43,708 bases of DNA from Actinomycetes bacterium (GTDB lineage: Bacteria; Actinomycetota; Acidimicrobiia; Acidimicrobiales; RAAP-2), in the NCBI GenBank assembly GCA_021806045.1, contig JAJZDI010000023.1, forward strand, positions 1-43,708, in the 5' to 3' direction. The position numbers were made by a program, and so were the translations under genes. Each line of letters begins with the position of its first letter. The first letter of the stretch is position 1. The notes beneath the pieces were generated by a model. It worked only from the letters and a program-made list of their open reading frames with translations. It searched no databases and was not told the DNA's origin. Shown here piece after piece: positions 16,863 to 25,340 of this stretch.

Positions 16863-18093
16863 CGCCGCACCCGGCGCGGTGCCTGATGACGCCGCACCCG
16901 GCGCGGTGCCCGATGACGCCGCACCCGGGGCCGAACCAGCGGGGAGCTGGCCCCAGCACGACCGGGAGGGCTCCTGGCTGGTCGACGAGCGGGGCGGGCG
17001 GATGCTGGCCTGGCACGTGGCCGGCGGGGTGTTCAACCTCGGGTTCTCCGACCAGCGGATGGCGCGGGCCGTCGCCGACATCGTCCTCGACCACGACACC
17101 GGCCTGTGGTCGGATCCGTCCGAGCGCCGCCTGGCCGGGGAGCGGGCGTTCGTCGAGCTGTTCCCCGATCCGCTGGACCACGCCTTCTTCACCCCCAGCG
17201 CGTCGGAGGCGTTCGAGGTGGCGTGCAAGCTGGCCAAGCTGGCCACCCGCCGCCCGGGGCTGGTGTCGGTCACCGGCGGCTACTACGGCGCGGTGGGCTT
17301 CGCCCTGGCCATGGACAACCCGGTCCTCCAGCCGGAGGTCTTCACCCCCATGGCGGGGATGATCCCGAAGGCGGCGTTCGGATCGGTCGAGGCCATGGAC
17401 GCCCTGGTCGACGGGACGACCGCCGCGGTGTGCATCGAGACCATCCAGGTGCCGGCCGGCGTCTACGAGCAGCCGGACGGGTACCTGGCCGAGGTGCGTC
17501 GCATCTGTGACGAGCGGGGCGCCGTCCTCATCGTCGACGAGGTCCAGGGCGGCCTGCTGCGGTCGGGCGAACTGTGGGCCTTCGAGCGCCACGGGATGGT
17601 GCCGGACATCGTCGTCACCGGCAAGGGGCTGTCGGGGGGCTACTACCCCCTCGGGGCCCTCACCTACACCGGCGCGCTGCACGACCACGTCGACTCCTTC
17701 CCGCCCGTGCACCGGTCCAGCTTCAGCGGCGGCGAGATCGGGGCGCGCATCGCCGGCGAGACGGCCCGGCGTTACCTCGATCCGGCGCTGCGCTCGCACG
17801 TCGACGTGGTCGGTGCCCGGCTGGGTGCGGGCCTGGCCCGCATCAGCGCCGACCACCCGGGTGCGATCGCCGCCATCAGGGGCCGGGGGCTCGTCTACGG
17901 GGTGGAGCTGGCCACCGCGTTCGCCCACCAGATGGCCGAGGCGTGCGAGGCGCGGGGGCTCTACCTGCACGCCACCCTGGAGCCGCGGACGGTCCAGGTC
18001 ATGCCGGCCCTGGTCACCACGGCGGACGAGATCGACTGGGGCCTCGAGCGGTTCGAGGAGGCGCTCGTCTCCCTCGGGGCTGGCGGGACCTGA
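16852..18093 (+). CDS. class III pyridoxal-phosphate aminotransferase
   Basis: A 413-residue fold-type I, class III aminotransferase. 'DEVQGGLLRSGELWAFERHG' and 'VVTGKGLSGGYYPLGA' hold the PLP-binding Asp and the Schiff-base lysine, Lys258. The segment 'NLGFSDQRMARAV' and the 'TPSASEAFEVACKLAK' phosphate-binding region are also typical. The family moves amino groups between omega-amino compounds (for example taurine, beta-alanine, 4-aminobutyrate) and 2-oxo acids; the exact substrate cannot be read. The N-terminal 25 residues are three copies of a nine-residue unit (Asp-Asp-Ala-Ala-Pro-Gly-Ala-Val-Pro) made by 27-bp DNA repeats. The ATG at 16852 overlaps the oxidoreductase stop and the end overlaps the next ATG (TGATG). 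A role in processing an amino-bearing sulfated compound is possible. Confidence 0.9.
   Translation: MPDDAAPGAVPDDAAPGAVPDDAAPGAEPAGSWPQHDREGSWLVDERGGRMLAWHVAGGVFNLGFSDQRMARAVADIVLDHDTGLWSDPSERRLAGERAFVELFPDPLDHAFFTPSASEAFEVACKLAKLATRRPGLVSVTGGYYGAVGFALAMDNPVLQPEVFTPMAGMIPKAAFGSVEAMDALVDGTTAAVCIETIQVPAGVYEQPDGYLAEVRRICDERGAVLIVDEVQGGLLRSGELWAFERHGMVPDIVVTGKGLSGGYYPLGALTYTGALHDHVDSFPPVHRSSFSGGEIGARIAGETARRYLDPALRSHVDVVGARLGAGLARISADHPGAIAAIRGRGLVYGVELATAFAHQMAEACEARGLYLHATLEPRTVQVMPALVTTADEIDWGLERFEEALVSLGAGGT
16858..16932 (+). repeat. 27-bp in-frame tandem repeat, aminotransferase N-terminus
   Basis: Units begin at 16858, 16885 and 16912 with GATGACGCCGCACCCGG. Two are complete and nearly identical and the third is partial. 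They encode a nine-residue acidic/Ala/Pro unit not present in the catalytic fold. Confidence 0.93.
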
Positions 18094-19436
18094 TGGCACC
18101 CGCCCGACCGGCGGCGACCGGGCGGGCCGGGTCACGGCCACGGGCCGGTGGCCAGGAGATGCTGGTGGGGATGGCCGACGCCGCATCGGAGAGGGACGGG
18201 TCACCCGCGGACGGTCGGGGCCGGACACGCGGTCTGGCCGGCGCCGGGCTGATCGCCGGCGCCGCCGACGTCGACCCGACCACCATCGGCGTGCTGGTGG
18301 CCGTGGCCGTGGCCAGCGGGACCCGGATGGCGTGGGCGTGCCTGCTCGTCTTCCCCGTGCTCGGGGTGACGCAGGTCATCGCCACCCGAGTGGGTGCCGC
18401 CACCGGCACCGACCTGCAGACGGCGGCGGTGCGCCGCCACGGGCGGGCGTGGGCCGGGCTGCTGCTGGTGTCCGTGGTGGCGGTCAACGTCTTCACCATC
18501 GCCGCCGACGTGGACGCCGGCGCGTCCGCCCTCGGCAGCCTGCTGTCCGTCGACTCCCGGTGGCTGGTGGTCCTCCTGGCCCTCCTGCTCGGTGGGGTGC
18601 TGGTGGCCAGCTCGTTCCGGGCGCTCCACACCATCCTGGTGGGGCTGCTGGCCGCCCTGGCTGCGGCCGTCGCCGTGCTGGCCGCTCTCCACCCCCACTG
18701 GGCCACCGTGGCCCACGACTCGCTCGTCCCCGGGTTCGCACCGGGCGGCGGCGCGCTCGTCGCGCTGACCGCCCTGTTCGGCACGGCGGTCACCAGCTAC
18801 GTGTACGTGTGGCAGACGATGGACGCCTCCCGGGAGGGCGCCGGTCCCCGCCAGCTGCGGCGGTCACAGGCGAGGGCGATCGGGGGGGCGGCGGTCACCG
18901 CCGTCCTCATGTGGGCCTTCGTGGTGGCGGCCGGCCCCCTGCACGGCCGGGTGTCCGCCGCAGCGACCGGCTCGGCCGGCGGGGCGGCCCGTGCCTTCGA
19001 CCGGGTGGTCGGGTCCGCCGCCGGTGACGTGTTCAGCGCCGGCCTGGTCGTCTCGAGCATCCTCGCCCTGCTGGTGCTGGCGTCGACCACGGCGACCGTC
19101 CTCGGCGCCGAGCTGCCGTGGGGCGGGGGTTCGCTCCGCCGCATCGGGACGGCGCCCCGGGTGGCCGCCGCCCTCGGGTTGGCCGCCGTGCTCGGCGCGC
19201 TGCTGGTCGCCCTCGACGTCGGCGCGGTGCCGGCCCTGGTGGACGCCAGCATCGCCGGCGCCCTCGGTGCGCCCGTCAGCCTCGCCTTCCTCGTCCGGTT
19301 GGCCCGCGACCCGGCGGTGATGGGCGGACACGTCGTCCCCCGCTGGCTGGCGGCCGCCGGCGGGGCGGTGGTGGTCCTGGCCGTCGGGCTGGCCGTCGCC
19401 TACCTGGCCCACGGGGGCGGGGGCCTGGGCGGGTGA
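18093..19436 (+). CDS. divergent Nramp-like divalent metal transporter
   Basis: A 447-residue membrane protein with about 11 hydrophobic segments. After a 45-residue polar tail comes 'GAGLIAGAADVDPTTIGVLVAVA': this resembles the TM1 metal-binding segment of Nramp transporters, but the D-P-G-N motif is D-P-T-T (residues 61-64). The TM6 region 'LFGTAVTSYVYVWQTMDASREG' lacks the M-P-H motif. It therefore belongs to a divergent branch whose ion may not be Mn or Fe; a general APC-fold transporter is an alternative. The ATG overlaps the aminotransferase stop (TGATG), placing it at the end of the five-gene run. Supply of a metal (sulfatases use Ca or Mg) or export of a product are both possible. Confidence 0.7.
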   Translation: MAPARPAATGRAGSRPRAGGQEMLVGMADAASERDGSPADGRGRTRGLAGAGLIAGAADVDPTTIGVLVAVAVASGTRMAWACLLVFPVLGVTQVIATRVGAATGTDLQTAAVRRHGRAWAGLLLVSVVAVNVFTIAADVDAGASALGSLLSVDSRWLVVLLALLLGGVLVASSFRALHTILVGLLAALAAAVAVLAALHPHWATVAHDSLVPGFAPGGGALVALTALFGTAVTSYVYVWQTMDASREGAGPRQLRRSQARAIGGAAVTAVLMWAFVVAAGPLHGRVSAAATGSAGGAARAFDRVVGSAAGDVFSAGLVVSSILALLVLASTTATVLGAELPWGGGSLRRIGTAPRVAAALGLAAVLGALLVALDVGAVPALVDASIAGALGAPVSLAFLVRLARDPAVMGGHVVPRWLAAAGGAVVVLAVGLAVAYLAHGGGGLGG

Positions 19437-19489
19437 CGGGCGCCGGGGTCCGGGCGGCACCGGGGCCCGGGGTCCGGGGGCCGGCTCCG

Positions 19490-19505
19490 GCCCACTACGG
19501 TGGGC
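19490..19505 (+). promoter_or_regulatory. perfect inverted repeat before the acyl-CoA synthetase gene
   Basis: GCCCAC-TACG-GTGGGC forms a six-base stem with a four-base loop in the 132-base gap between the Nramp-like and acyl-CoA synthetase genes. There is no T tract, so it may be an operator or a weak hairpin end of the upstream operon. A TACGGT hexamer inside it could be a -10, but no matching -35 was seen. Confidence 0.35.
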
Positions 19506-19568
19506 ACCGGTCACGGATGCCGGGGCGGGCGGTGGGGACCGGGACCGTCGAGCGATCGAGGGGGATGC

Positions 19569-21290
19569 ATGACGTTGTCGTATGAGGAGGCGCTGGCCCA
19601 GGTGACCGCGCCCGGACAGCTCTTCGAGCTGACCGAGCAGGAGGTCCGGGGCGTGACCTACCGGCTCTTCGCCAACGCTCCCGCCAACCTCGGCCAGCTG
19701 TTCGCCGCCACCCGTGGCGACGAGTCCACCTTCGTCGTCTACGAGGAGGAGCGGTGGACGTTCGCCGAGACGATGGCCCACGTCGACGCGCTGGCCCACG
19801 CCCTCGTCCACACCTACGGCATCGCCAAGGGCGACCGGGTGGGGATCGCCATGCGCAACCTGCCCGAGTGGATCGTGGCCTTCGCCGCCGTCGTGTCGGT
19901 CGGCGCCGTGTCGGTGTCGCTCAACGCGTGGTGGACGGAGGCGGAGATGGACTACGCCATCGGCGACGCCGGGCTGTCGCTCCTCGTGGCCGATCCCGAA
20001 CGGGTGGAGCGGGCCCTCGCCCCGTCGGCCGCCCGCGGTGTCCCCATCCTCGAGGTCCGGGGCGACCGGTCGGCCCCCGACCGGGACGGCGTGCGCCGCT
20101 ACGAGGACGTGGTCCACCTGGGTGACGCCATGCCCGAGGTCGAGGTCGCACCGGACGACGACGCCACCATCCTCTACACCTCGGGCACCACCGGCTTCCC
20201 CAAGGGAGCGGTGTCCACCCACCGTGCCGTCGTCCAGGCCCTCATGGCCTTCTGGGCCAACAACACCATCCAGGGGGCGCGCAAGGGGACGGACCTGCTT
20301 TCCACCAGCACCCCGCCGTGCTTCATCCTCATCGTCCCCCTCTTCCACGTGACCGGGTGCGTCCCGGTCATGCTGACCAGCTTCGCCATGAAGATGAAGC
20401 TGGTGATGATGTACCGGTGGGACCCCGAGACCGCCCTGCGGCTCATCGAGGCCGAGCGCGTCACCGCCTTCGTCGGGGTGCCCACCCAGAGCTGGGACCT
20501 GATGGAGAGCCCGTCGTTCGCCAAGTACGACACGTCGTCGCTCGTCTCGGTGGGGGGCGGCGGTGCGCCGGCGCCGGCCACGCTGGTCGACCGGGTGGAG
20601 AAGGGCTTCCGCCGGGGGCGGCCCAACATCGGCTACGGCATGACGGAGACCAACGCGTACGGTCCCGGCAACAGCGGTGACGACTACGTCTCCCACCCCA
20701 CCTCGACGGGGCGGGCCCGCACCTCGATCATGGACGTCGAGATCCGCGACGAGATGGGAACGCCGGTGCCGGTGGGCGATCGGGGCCAGATCTGGCTGAA
20801 GGGACCGAACGTCATCCGCGGCTACTGGAACAAGCCGGAGGCCACCGCCGAGACCATCGTCGACGGGTGGCTGGCCACCGGCGACATCGGCCGCATCGAC
20901 GACGAGGGCTTCCTCTACATCGAGGACCGGGCGAAGGACATGGTCCTGCGCGCCGGGGAGAACGTCTACTGCGCCGAGGTGGAGAGTGCCATCTACGAGC
21001 ACCCCGCCGTCTACGAGGCCGCCGTCGTGGGCGTTCCCCACGAGCGCCTGGGCGAGGAGGTGGCCTGCGTCATCCAGGTGAAGGAGGGCGAGACCCTGAC
21101 CGAGGACGAGCTGCGCACGTTCCTGGCCCAGCGCCTGGCGTCCTTCAAGGTGCCGAGCCGCGTCGCCTTCGCCGCCGACCGCCTGCCCCGCAACCCGTCG
21201 GGCAAGATCCTGAAGCGCGAGCTGCGCACCAGCTACTTCGGGGACGACGGGGCGGACGGAGCCGGCGGGGCCGACGCCGGGCAGTCCTGA
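19569..21290 (+). CDS. acyl-CoA synthetase / AMP-forming ligase
   Basis: A 573-residue ANL-superfamily ligase that activates a carboxylic acid with ATP and joins it to CoA. The P-loop-like A3 motif Y-T-S-G-T-T-G-F-P-K-G is at residues 203-213, 'GYGMTETNAYG' and 'WLATGDIGRIDDEGFLYIEDRAKDMVLRAGENVY' (A5-A8 region) follow, and 'NPSGKILKREL' near the end contains the catalytic Lys546. No signal peptide is present. The ATG at 19569 follows GAGGGGG. The substrate acid is not defined by the sequence; it is of the medium/long-chain or aromatic acyl-CoA synthetase type. It is transcribed in the same direction as the sulfatase cluster, but the 132-base gap and lack of a clear operator leave its membership open. 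Confidence 0.9.
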   Translation: MTLSYEEALAQVTAPGQLFELTEQEVRGVTYRLFANAPANLGQLFAATRGDESTFVVYEEERWTFAETMAHVDALAHALVHTYGIAKGDRVGIAMRNLPEWIVAFAAVVSVGAVSVSLNAWWTEAEMDYAIGDAGLSLLVADPERVERALAPSAARGVPILEVRGDRSAPDRDGVRRYEDVVHLGDAMPEVEVAPDDDATILYTSGTTGFPKGAVSTHRAVVQALMAFWANNTIQGARKGTDLLSTSTPPCFILIVPLFHVTGCVPVMLTSFAMKMKLVMMYRWDPETALRLIEAERVTAFVGVPTQSWDLMESPSFAKYDTSSLVSVGGGGAPAPATLVDRVEKGFRRGRPNIGYGMTETNAYGPGNSGDDYVSHPTSTGRARTSIMDVEIRDEMGTPVPVGDRGQIWLKGPNVIRGYWNKPEATAETIVDGWLATGDIGRIDDEGFLYIEDRAKDMVLRAGENVYCAEVESAIYEHPAVYEAAVVGVPHERLGEEVACVIQVKEGETLTEDELRTFLAQRLASFKVPSRVAFAADRLPRNPSGKILKRELRTSYFGDDGADGAGGADAGQS

Positions 21291-21291
21291 G

Positions 21292-21319
21292 GGTCCGGCG
21301 CCCGACGGGTCATCGGACC
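21292..21319. terminator. possible bidirectional hairpin between convergent genes
   Basis: GGTCCG (21292-21297) and CGGACC (21314-21319) can pair around a 16-base GC-rich loop. The hairpin sits in the 46-base gap between the acyl-CoA synthetase gene and the convergent chaperone gene. No U tract is present on either strand, so termination here is only suggested by position. Confidence 0.35.
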
Positions 21320-21336
21320 GCCCCGGGTTGCCGGGT

Positions 21337-22311
21337 TCAGCCGGCCCGGTGGGCCAGCTGGGTGAGGACCAGCGCGCTCTGCGCCGCCCGTGCCGCCCAC
21401 CACGGCCCCGGGTCGAAGGCGACGGGGTGCCGGGCCCGGTGGAGGTCGACCCACGCGGCGGCGTGACCGGCCAGCCACGTGAGGGCGGCGCCCGCGTCCT
21501 GCTCCATGAGCGAGCGCAGGGCGAACCGGCGCTCCCCCCGCCGCAGCCCGGTGCCGGTCTCCGCCGCCGCTCGGGCCACGTCTGAGGCGGTGAGGACGAA
21601 CCCGGTGCGCGCCGGCACGGTGAGCCAGTCGAGGAGATCGTCAGCCGAGGCCCCCTGGTCGATGGGTGCCGGTGCGTCACGGAGGGCGGCGGGCAGCGCC
21701 CGTGCCGCCGTCGTGAGGCCCGCCTCGCGGACAAGCGCCCGGTCCACCAGGTCGGCCCACGCCCGTGCCGCCGGGTGGTGGCGCCGTACGGCGTCGAGGT
21801 AGCCGGGCACCCAGGACCACAGGTGCTCCCACAGCACGGTGGCCCGGGTGTGCTCCAGGCGCAGCCGCACCTGCTCGGTGCGGCTGGTGCCGGCGCCCTC
21901 GCCCAGCGCCGCGTAGAGGGCGAGCAGGGCGGCCAGATGGTCGGCGTCGGCGGGGGGATCGAGCCCGAGAGTGCGCCACACCCCGGCCACCCGGTCGGCG
22001 CCGTCGCCTCCCAGCTTCCCTTCCGGTCCCAGGTGGATGGCGGCGTAGGGGGGCAGCTCGAGGGCGAAGAGGCGGGTGTGGTCGGCCCGTGACATGGCCG
22101 GCATCCCCAGTGCCTCGAAGAGGTGATCGGTCTCCGGCGGGAGTGCGGCCGTCACCGCGCCGAGGGTGCGCAGCAGCTCCCACCGACCGGCGTCCGGGGG
22201 CGTGTCGTGCCGGCCGACCACCGGCTCGGCCACCGGATCGACCACGGGCTCGGCCACTGGGCCGACCACCGGATCGACCGCCGGGCCGGCAGCCACGGCC
22301 GCGCCGGTCAT
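21337..22311 (-). CDS. TorD/DmsD-like molybdoenzyme maturation chaperone
   Basis: A 324-residue, mainly helical cytoplasmic protein of the TorD/NarJ chaperone kind, which keeps molybdoenzyme subunits open for cofactor insertion. Recognisable features are 'HTRLFALELPPYAAIHLGPEGKLGG' and 'VLWEHLWSWVPGYLDAVRRHHPAA', the usual E-H-x5-P segment of the family. The ATG (complement 22309-22311) overlaps the stop of the upstream molybdoenzyme gene (ATGA), so the pair is translationally coupled and this chaperone should serve that enzyme. The first 30 residues are a Val/Pro/Glu/Asp repeat tail (about 22211-22290) outside the fold. At about 290 folded residues it is longer than typical TorD proteins (about 200), with an additional C-terminal helical segment. 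Confidence 0.75.
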   Translation of the reverse strand: MTGAAVAAGPAVDPVVGPVAEPVVDPVAEPVVGRHDTPPDAGRWELLRTLGAVTAALPPETDHLFEALGMPAMSRADHTRLFALELPPYAAIHLGPEGKLGGDGADRVAGVWRTLGLDPPADADHLAALLALYAALGEGAGTSRTEQVRLRLEHTRATVLWEHLWSWVPGYLDAVRRHHPAARAWADLVDRALVREAGLTTAARALPAALRDAPAPIDQGASADDLLDWLTVPARTGFVLTASDVARAAAETGTGLRRGERRFALRSLMEQDAGAALTWLAGHAAAWVDLHRARHPVAFDPGPWWAARAAQSALVLTQLAHRAG

Positions 22312-25300
22312 GACGAGCCGGCGGGCAGGTCGAAGGCGGCGCCCACCGGTCGCAGCGGGCGCATCAGCCACGCGGGCCGGCGGGTGCCGTCGGGGCTGAC
22401 CGAGCCGGCCGGCCGGGTCTGCTCCATCCATTCCCGGTAGACGGCGCGAGCCCGCTCGGTGTCCACCGCGATGTCCCCGTGGGCGTCGCCCGGCTGCGCG
22501 GGGCGGACCCGGACGGCCTGGTGCCAGCAGTGCATGCCGGAGATGGGGTCCGGGTGGACAGGGAAGGTGAGGTTCTGGTGGACCCCGGTGTCCGACCACC
22601 AGATGCGCTGGCTGTCCGGGTCGGACGAGGCGTGGGGACCGACACGCTCGACGGCCCGCATCGACCACCCGCCCTCACTTCGGCGGAGGTCGACGGTGGC
22701 CATCATCCCGCCTGGGCCCACCTGGTCGTGGCCGGTCAGCTTCCAGCGGCCCATGTGGTGCGAACAGGCCACCACCCCGGGACGGATGCCCTCGGTGATC
22801 CACGCCTTGGCCACGAAGTGGCCGATGTCGGTCTCCACCCGGACCAGGTCGCCGGTGGCGCCGATCCCCAGCCGCCGCGCGTCGCTCGGGTGGACCCACA
22901 CCGGGTTGGTGTGGGACAGCTCGTCCAGCCACTTGGCGTTGGCCGAGCGGGTGTGGATCTGGGTGGGGAGGCGGAAGGTGGAGAGGAGCACCATCTGGTC
23001 GGGCGCCAGGTTGGCCGGGTGGACGTGGCTGCGGATGTAGCCGGGCAGGGCGTGCTCGGGCCAGCCCCAGCCGTCGAGCGTCGACGAGTAGAACTCGAGC
23101 CGCCCCGACGGGGTGGGGAAGCCGCGGCGGACGTCGCCGTCCACCACGACCCCGACGGCCCGGCGACCGGCGTCGTCCGGCGGGGGGGCGCCCATGGGGA
23201 CGATGTTGGGGTCGGCGGGCTTGGGTGCCGCCGTGTACACCCGGCCGAGCGGCGAGGTGGCCACGTCGACCAGCTCCTCTTCGGGGACGGGCTCGTCGAA
23301 CACCGCCCCCCGGGTGGCGCTGATCTCGAACGCGCCGTAGCGGCGCATGTACTCCAGTGGCGTCAGCCCCTCGGCGGCGGCCGCCTCGGGGAGGCCGGGC
23401 ACCGAGTGCTCGAACATCCACCCGTAGTACTCGTCGATCGACAGCTTCTCGCCGGGGTGGGCCTTCGACTCGTGGTACTGGCGGATGCCCAGGCTCCCGT
23501 CGGGGTCGATGCGCCAGGAGAGCTCGATGTAGAACTCGTCCTCCTCCCACACCTCGCCCGGGTTGACCTGGCGGGTGTCGGTGATGGTCTCGCCCAGGCG
23601 CTGGCGGGCCGCCCGCAGCACCGGCTGGCGGAACCCGACCCACTGCCCGGCGTACTGCTCGTAGGAGTGGGTGTCGTGGCGCTCGGAGGCGTGCCCCATG
23701 GGCAGCACCCAGTCGGCGAAGTAGGCGGACTCGTTCCAGGTGGGGGTGAGGGCGACGTAGCAGCCGACGGTGTCCTCGTCGGTGAGGACCTCCATCCACG
23801 ACAGGCCGTCGGGGTTGGTCCACACCGGGTTGTAGACGCGGGAGAAGTAGGTGTCGAGCCGGCCCCGGCCGTCCTTCAGGAGGTGGGGCAGGAGGAAGCT
23901 CATCTCGTTCTGGGCCAGTGGGAACTCGGCCGGCCACGACAGGTCCTGCCACACCCCCGGGTGGGGCGGGGTGTGGATGGGCTTGGGCACGAACTTGGTG
24001 TAGGCGTTGGGGTAGGTACCGCCCTCGGTGGCCACCGCCCCGAGCAGGGCGGCCAGGAAGAACAGCGTCCGGCTGACCTGCCAGCCGCCCAGGTTGGCCG
24101 CGGCCGCCGACCGCCAGCTGTGGCAGGAGAAGCGGGTGCCGGCCCCGGCCACCACCTCGGCCACCTCGGCCAGGGTGGCGGCGTCGATGCCCGACTCGGC
24201 CGCGGCCAGCTCGAAGGTGAACCCGTCGTACTCCTCGGCCAGGGCGGCCTGGAAGGTCTCGAACGTGCGGGGCTGGCCGGGGCGGCGGGCGTCGAGGTAC
24301 TCCTCCCAGTTCCACCAGCGGCGGATGAACTCCCAGTTGGCCCGGCCGGTGGTGATGAGGTGGCGGGCGATGGCCAGGTTGATGGCCGCCTCGGAGCCCG
24401 GTTGGGGCGAGAGCCAGTAGTCGGCGTGGGTGGCCGTGTTGGACAGGCGGGTGTCGAGAACGATGAGCTTCGCCCCCCGGGCCCGGGCCTCGGTGATCCG
24501 CTGGGCGTGGGGGTTGAAGTAGTGGCCCGTCTCCAGGTGGGCGCTGATGAGGAAGATCACCTCGGCGTTGGCGTAGTCGGGGCTGGGGCGGTCGATGCCC
24601 GTCCAGAACTGGAACCCGGTCCGTCCCCCGCTGGAGCACACGTTGGTGTGGGAGTTGTGGCCGTCGATCCCCCACGAGGCCAGCACCCGCTCGGTGTAGC
24701 CGTCCTCGCCCGGGCGGCCGATGTGGATCATGACCTCGTTGCGGCGGTCCTCCACGATGGCGGCCCGGATGCGTGCGGCCAGGGCGTCGAGGGCCTCGTC
24801 CCAGGTGGCCCGCTCCCACCGGCCCTCGCCCCGTGCCCCGGCCCGCCGCAGGGGGTAGAGGATGCGGTCGGGGTCGGTGACCTGGTTGATCGTGGCCGGG
24901 CCCTTGGCGCAGTTGCGCCCCCGGGAGCCGGGGTGGGCCGGGTTGCCCTCGAACTTGCGGACCTGGAGGGTGGCGCGGTCGACATAGGCGAGCAGGCCGC
25001 AGGCCGACTCGCAGTTGAAGCAGGTGGTGGGCACCAGCATGCTGCGGTGCTCCACCCGCTCGGGCCACGCCCGGGAGTCGAGCTCCACCCAGTCGTCCCA
25101 CCGTTCCTTGGGCGGGAAGGCGGCCAGGTGGATGCCGCTGGCGCCCGGGTAGAAGGTCTCCCCCCGCCGCTCGACCTCGGACCGGGCGGCCGAGACGCGG
25201 GTGCCGAGGGCGTCGAGGAAGCCGGGCGCGCCCGGGTCACCGGTGCCGGGGTCGGTGCCGTCCCCGTGGTCGGTGCCCGGGGCGCCGGTGCTGGTGCCGC

Positions 25301-25331
25301 CTCGTCGTCGTGTGTCGCCGGTGTCTGTCAC
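22308..25331 (-). CDS. SoeA/PsrA-type molybdopterin oxidoreductase, catalytic subunit
   Basis: A 1007-residue Mo-bis-MGD enzyme. The [4Fe-4S] ligands are C104-F-N-C107-E-S-A-C111 and C141 ('NCAKG'). The segment 'HTNVCSSGGRTGFQFW' places Cys232 as the probable Mo ligand, as in polysulfide/tetrathionate reductases and sulfite dehydrogenase SoeA. 'LNLTF' type C-terminal molybdopterin domain residues are present ('RSANAKWLDELSHTNPVW'). No Tat signal is seen in the polar N-terminus, so the catalytic site should face the cytoplasm as in SoeABC. The partner gene upstream encodes a fused ferredoxin/membrane anchor and a chaperone follows. GTG start (complement 25329-25331) follows GGAGG. Sulfite oxidation to sulfate is the favoured guess given nearby sulfur genes; reduction of a sulfur or other oxyanion cannot be excluded. 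Confidence 0.8.
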   Translation of the reverse strand: MTDTGDTRRRGGTSTGAPGTDHGDGTDPGTGDPGAPGFLDALGTRVSAARSEVERRGETFYPGASGIHLAAFPPKERWDDWVELDSRAWPERVEHRSMLVPTTCFNCESACGLLAYVDRATLQVRKFEGNPAHPGSRGRNCAKGPATINQVTDPDRILYPLRRAGARGEGRWERATWDEALDALAARIRAAIVEDRRNEVMIHIGRPGEDGYTERVLASWGIDGHNSHTNVCSSGGRTGFQFWTGIDRPSPDYANAEVIFLISAHLETGHYFNPHAQRITEARARGAKLIVLDTRLSNTATHADYWLSPQPGSEAAINLAIARHLITTGRANWEFIRRWWNWEEYLDARRPGQPRTFETFQAALAEEYDGFTFELAAAESGIDAATLAEVAEVVAGAGTRFSCHSWRSAAAANLGGWQVSRTLFFLAALLGAVATEGGTYPNAYTKFVPKPIHTPPHPGVWQDLSWPAEFPLAQNEMSFLLPHLLKDGRGRLDTYFSRVYNPVWTNPDGLSWMEVLTDEDTVGCYVALTPTWNESAYFADWVLPMGHASERHDTHSYEQYAGQWVGFRQPVLRAARQRLGETITDTRQVNPGEVWEEDEFYIELSWRIDPDGSLGIRQYHESKAHPGEKLSIDEYYGWMFEHSVPGLPEAAAAEGLTPLEYMRRYGAFEISATRGAVFDEPVPEEELVDVATSPLGRVYTAAPKPADPNIVPMGAPPPDDAGRRAVGVVVDGDVRRGFPTPSGRLEFYSSTLDGWGWPEHALPGYIRSHVHPANLAPDQMVLLSTFRLPTQIHTRSANAKWLDELSHTNPVWVHPSDARRLGIGATGDLVRVETDIGHFVAKAWITEGIRPGVVACSHHMGRWKLTGHDQVGPGGMMATVDLRRSEGGWSMRAVERVGPHASSDPDSQRIWWSDTGVHQNLTFPVHPDPISGMHCWHQAVRVRPAQPGDAHGDIAVDTERARAVYREWMEQTRPAGSVSPDGTRRPAWLMRPLRPVGAAFDLPAGSS

Positions 25332-25340
25332 GGGACCTCC

